From the NCBI GenBank assembly GCA_016874895.1, contig VGSX01000062.1, forward strand, positions 1-14,610: DNA of 14,610 nt, written 5' to 3'. The translations under genes and the position numbers were made by a program. The notes under the pieces are model-generated. The model saw nothing but the letters and a program-made list of their open reading frames with translations, made no database searches and was not told the origin of the DNA. Below are positions 12,773 through 14,610 of this stretch, piece by piece; within the stretch, counting starts at the first letter, position 1; every line of letters starts with the position of its first letter. Source of the DNA: Deltaproteobacteria bacterium. GTDB taxonomy: Bacteria > Desulfobacterota > Desulfobaccia > Desulfobaccales > Desulfobaccaceae.

Positions 12773-13951
12773 ATGGCCCCCACCACCGCCAAGCGCCTGG
12801 GTTTCGTGGAGCGCTTTCTGACCCTCTGGATCTTCCTGACCATGGCCGGAGGCGTGGCTTTGGGCTACTTTATCCCGGTCTTCACCGAGGTAATAACCTA
12901 CTTTCAGGTCGGGACCACTAACATCCCCATTGCCATCGGCCTCATTTTGATGATGTATCCGCCCCTGGCCAAGGTGCGTTACGAGGAATTGCCCCAGGTT
13001 TTCAAGAACTACAAGATCCTGGGGCTTTCCCTGATCCAGAACTGGATTATCGGGCCCGTCCTGATGTTCCTGTTGGCCATCGCCTTTCTCAGCGGCTATC
13101 CGGAATATATGGTGGGCCTGATCATCATCGGCCTGGCCCGGTGCATCGCCATGGTCATCGTCTGGAACACCCTGGCCGGGGGCGACACGGAATATTGCGC
13201 TGGCCTGGTGGCCTTTAACTCCATCTTCCAGATGCTCTTTTTTTCCGTTTACGCCTATGTCTTTGTGACCATTCTCCCGGAATGGTTAGGTGTCGCCAAG
13301 GGGCTGGAGGTCCAGGTGACCATTCTCCAGGTGGCCGAAAGCGTTTTGATTTACCTGGGTATCCCCTTCTTCGGCGGCATGCTCACCCGCTTCGTGCTGG
13401 TCAGGCGCAAAGGAGTGGTGTGGTATGAAGAGAAATTCCTGCCCAAGATCAGCCCCATCACCCTCATTGCCCTGCTGTTCACCATTGTGGTAATGTTCTC
13501 CCTGAAGGGTGAGTATATCGTCGAACTGCCGCTGCACGTGGTGCGCATCGCCATCCCCCTGACCATCTATTTTTTCCTGATGTTTTTCATCACCTTTTAC
13601 ATGTCGGCCAAGGCGGGGGCGGGTTATCGGATTTCCACCACCCTGTCTTTTACGGCCGCCAGCAATAACTTTGAGCTGGCCATCGCGGTGGCGGTGGCGG
13701 TGTTCGGGCTGCAGTCCGGCGAGGCCTTCGCGGCGGTCATCGGCCCCCTGGTGGAGGTGCCGGTGCTCGTCAGCCTGGTGAACGTGGCCCTCAGGTTCAA
13801 GAAAAAGTATTTTACGCCGCCGGCCTGCCTCGTCTGCGGTTTAGGAGAAACCACCAGTCCGCTTCTCAAAGCCCGGCAAGGAGACCAGGAGGTCTATTAC
13901 TGTCTCACCTGCGTCCACACGACCTCGCACCCCCCGAAACAGACGCCCTGA
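12773..13951 (+). CDS. acr3: Acr3-family arsenite efflux permease with C-terminal double-CxxC tail
   Basis: A 392-residue inner-membrane pump that exports As(III). About ten helices span residues 15-342. The family hallmark IIIGLARCIAMVIVWNTLAG (117-136) contains the essential cysteine, C124, followed by GGDTEYCAGLVAFNS. Later helices hold AASNNFELAIAVAVA (E301) and GPLVEVPVLVSLV (E328), which include the conserved glutamate of the family. The usual Acr3 length is near 350 residues. Here residues 345-392 form a soluble tail with ACLVC (C352, C355) and YYCLTC (C377, C380), plus H382 and H386, which resembles a zinc-ribbon-like or thiol-rich metal-binding knuckle. AGGAG precedes the ATG by about 6 bases. 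The gene follows the DGC gene and precedes a usp gene on the same strand. Confidence 0.94.
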   Translation: MAPTTAKRLGFVERFLTLWIFLTMAGGVALGYFIPVFTEVITYFQVGTTNIPIAIGLILMMYPPLAKVRYEELPQVFKNYKILGLSLIQNWIIGPVLMFLLAIAFLSGYPEYMVGLIIIGLARCIAMVIVWNTLAGGDTEYCAGLVAFNSIFQMLFFSVYAYVFVTILPEWLGVAKGLEVQVTILQVAESVLIYLGIPFFGGMLTRFVLVRRKGVVWYEEKFLPKISPITLIALLFTIVVMFSLKGEYIVELPLHVVRIAIPLTIYFFLMFFITFYMSAKAGAGYRISTTLSFTAASNNFELAIAVAVAVFGLQSGEAFAAVIGPLVEVPVLVSLVNVALRFKKKYFTPPACLVCGLGETTSPLLKARQGDQEVYYCLTCVHTTSHPPKQTP

Positions 13952-13996
13952 CGTCCTGGACCAGAGGACTAATCTTCACCAAAAAGGAGTTGAGAG

Positions 13997-14610
13997 ATGT
14001 TCCAGCGGATTATTCTGGCCCACGACCTGACCCCCACCTGGGACGACATAGTCGCCTGCGCCGGAGAGTTTAGGGCATTAGGCTGTACGGAGATTATCCT
14101 GACCCACGTGGTTACCGTCCTCTACCTGGGCGGGATGGAGGGAGCTCTGCGGGAAGAGGGCCGGGAGCATCTGGAAGCGCAAAAGGCTCAGTTGGAGTCT
14201 ATGGGGTTCACCGTGGCTGTCCAGATACCCACGGGCCTGCCGGCCCAGTCCCTGAACGAGGTGGCGCGCTGCCACGGGGCTGATCTCATCGTCATGGGTT
14301 CCCACGGCAAGTCCCCCTGGCGGGAGGCGGTGCTGGGGTGCGTCACCTGCGCCGTGCTCCATAACATCGAATACCCCACCTTGCTCCTGCCCGTCCAGGT
14401 GAGAGAGGACAGGCCGGACGGCTACTGCCTGCTGCAGGGCGCCCACCTGTTCCGCCATGTCCTTTATCTCACCGATTTTTCCGATATTTCAGAGCGGGCC
14501 GGGGAATACCTCGTCGGCTTGGCCCCCCAGGGCATGTCCCGGGTCTCGGTGGTGCACGCCCTGGATCTGCCACCCAGTGAACATTATCCCCCGGGATACC
14601 AGGAGAAGGC
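13997..14610 (+). CDS. Tandem universal stress protein (UspA), partial at the window end
   Basis: The ATG at 13997 has AAGGAG 7 bases upstream, and the frame stays open to the window end (204 codons seen). Residues 1-133 are one Usp domain: MFQRIILAHDLT start, ADLIVMGSHGK, and PTLLLPV end. Residues 151 onward (LFRHVLYLTDFSDISERAGE) begin a second Usp domain, so the protein is a tandem Usp. The ATP-binding pattern G-2x-G-9x-G(S/T) reads GSHG...LGC (101-115), with Cys in the place of Ser/Thr, so nucleotide binding in domain 1 is uncertain. The Usp lies 45 bases after acr3, on the same strand, and may share its transcript. Confidence 0.88.
   Translation, partial: MFQRIILAHDLTPTWDDIVACAGEFRALGCTEIILTHVVTVLYLGGMEGALREEGREHLEAQKAQLESMGFTVAVQIPTGLPAQSLNEVARCHGADLIVMGSHGKSPWREAVLGCVTCAVLHNIEYPTLLLPVQVREDRPDGYCLLQGAHLFRHVLYLTDFSDISERAGEYLVGLAPQGMSRVSVVHALDLPPSEHYPPGYQEK

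Noticed and set aside
13953..13969. GTCCT/AGGAC hairpin between acr3 and usp
   Set aside because: A 5-bp stem without a T-run; likely chance.

Overview
The window is a stretch of ordinary, GC-rich bacterial chromosome (high GC in genes, AT-rich promoters) carrying housekeeping, transport, toxin-antitoxin and arsenic/redox genes on both strands. The organism is most likely an anaerobic, deltaproteobacteria-like (Desulfobacterota-type) bacterium. A full-length glutaminyl-tRNA synthetase argues against most Firmicutes, which usually make Gln-tRNA with GatCAB. PolX with a PHP domain, an MNT/HEPN remnant, an AbrB/PIN pair and an Acr3 cluster fit an environmental anaerobe. No 16S or other decisive marker is present, so the assignment is inference.

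Layout. 1-181 (-): the N-terminus of a lipoprotein that resembles glycoside hydrolase family 8. 182-485: a non-coding spacer with two different heptanucleotide arrays and two inverted repeats. 486-1451 (+): a DUF523-DUF1722 protein. 1538-3331 (-): an SLC13-type anion permease with two central RCK_C-like domains. 3383-4093 (+): an AbrB/PIN toxin-antitoxin pair whose promoter sits inside a perfect 12-bp-arm dyad. 4125-5852 (-): PolX-family DNA polymerase/PHP phosphoesterase. 5928-6466 (+): a decayed MNT/HEPN pair, with a frameshift at an A8 run in the nucleotidyltransferase and a truncated HEPN partner. 6539-9741 (+): glnS, thiM and thiE, the first two overlapping by 4 bp.

9867-14610 is an arsenic/redox island organised around a short AT-rich divergent control region (12064-12169). 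Leftward runs a cytoplasmic CPAC thioredoxin-like protein, an ArsR repressor with the CVC metalloid-binding motif, an exported CAPC thioredoxin and a CcdA-type membrane electron carrier. Rightward runs a DGC-family cysteine-rich protein, an Acr3 arsenite efflux pump with an added two-CxxC tail, and a tandem universal stress protein cut by the window end. The two directions appear to be driven by face-to-face overlapping promoters, with a perfect 19-bp palindrome over one -10 box, where ArsR could silence both arms.

The most interesting points are: (i) this coupled thiol-redox/arsenite-export cluster with its shared promoter and the CxxC-tailed Acr3; (ii) the A8 frameshift in the MNT gene, which is either decay or a slippage site; (iii) the paired heptamer arrays; and (iv) the near-consensus promoter that predicts a leaderless mRNA for the DUF523 gene. 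No arsenate reductase, tRNA, rRNA, CRISPR array, riboswitch or insertion sequence was seen.
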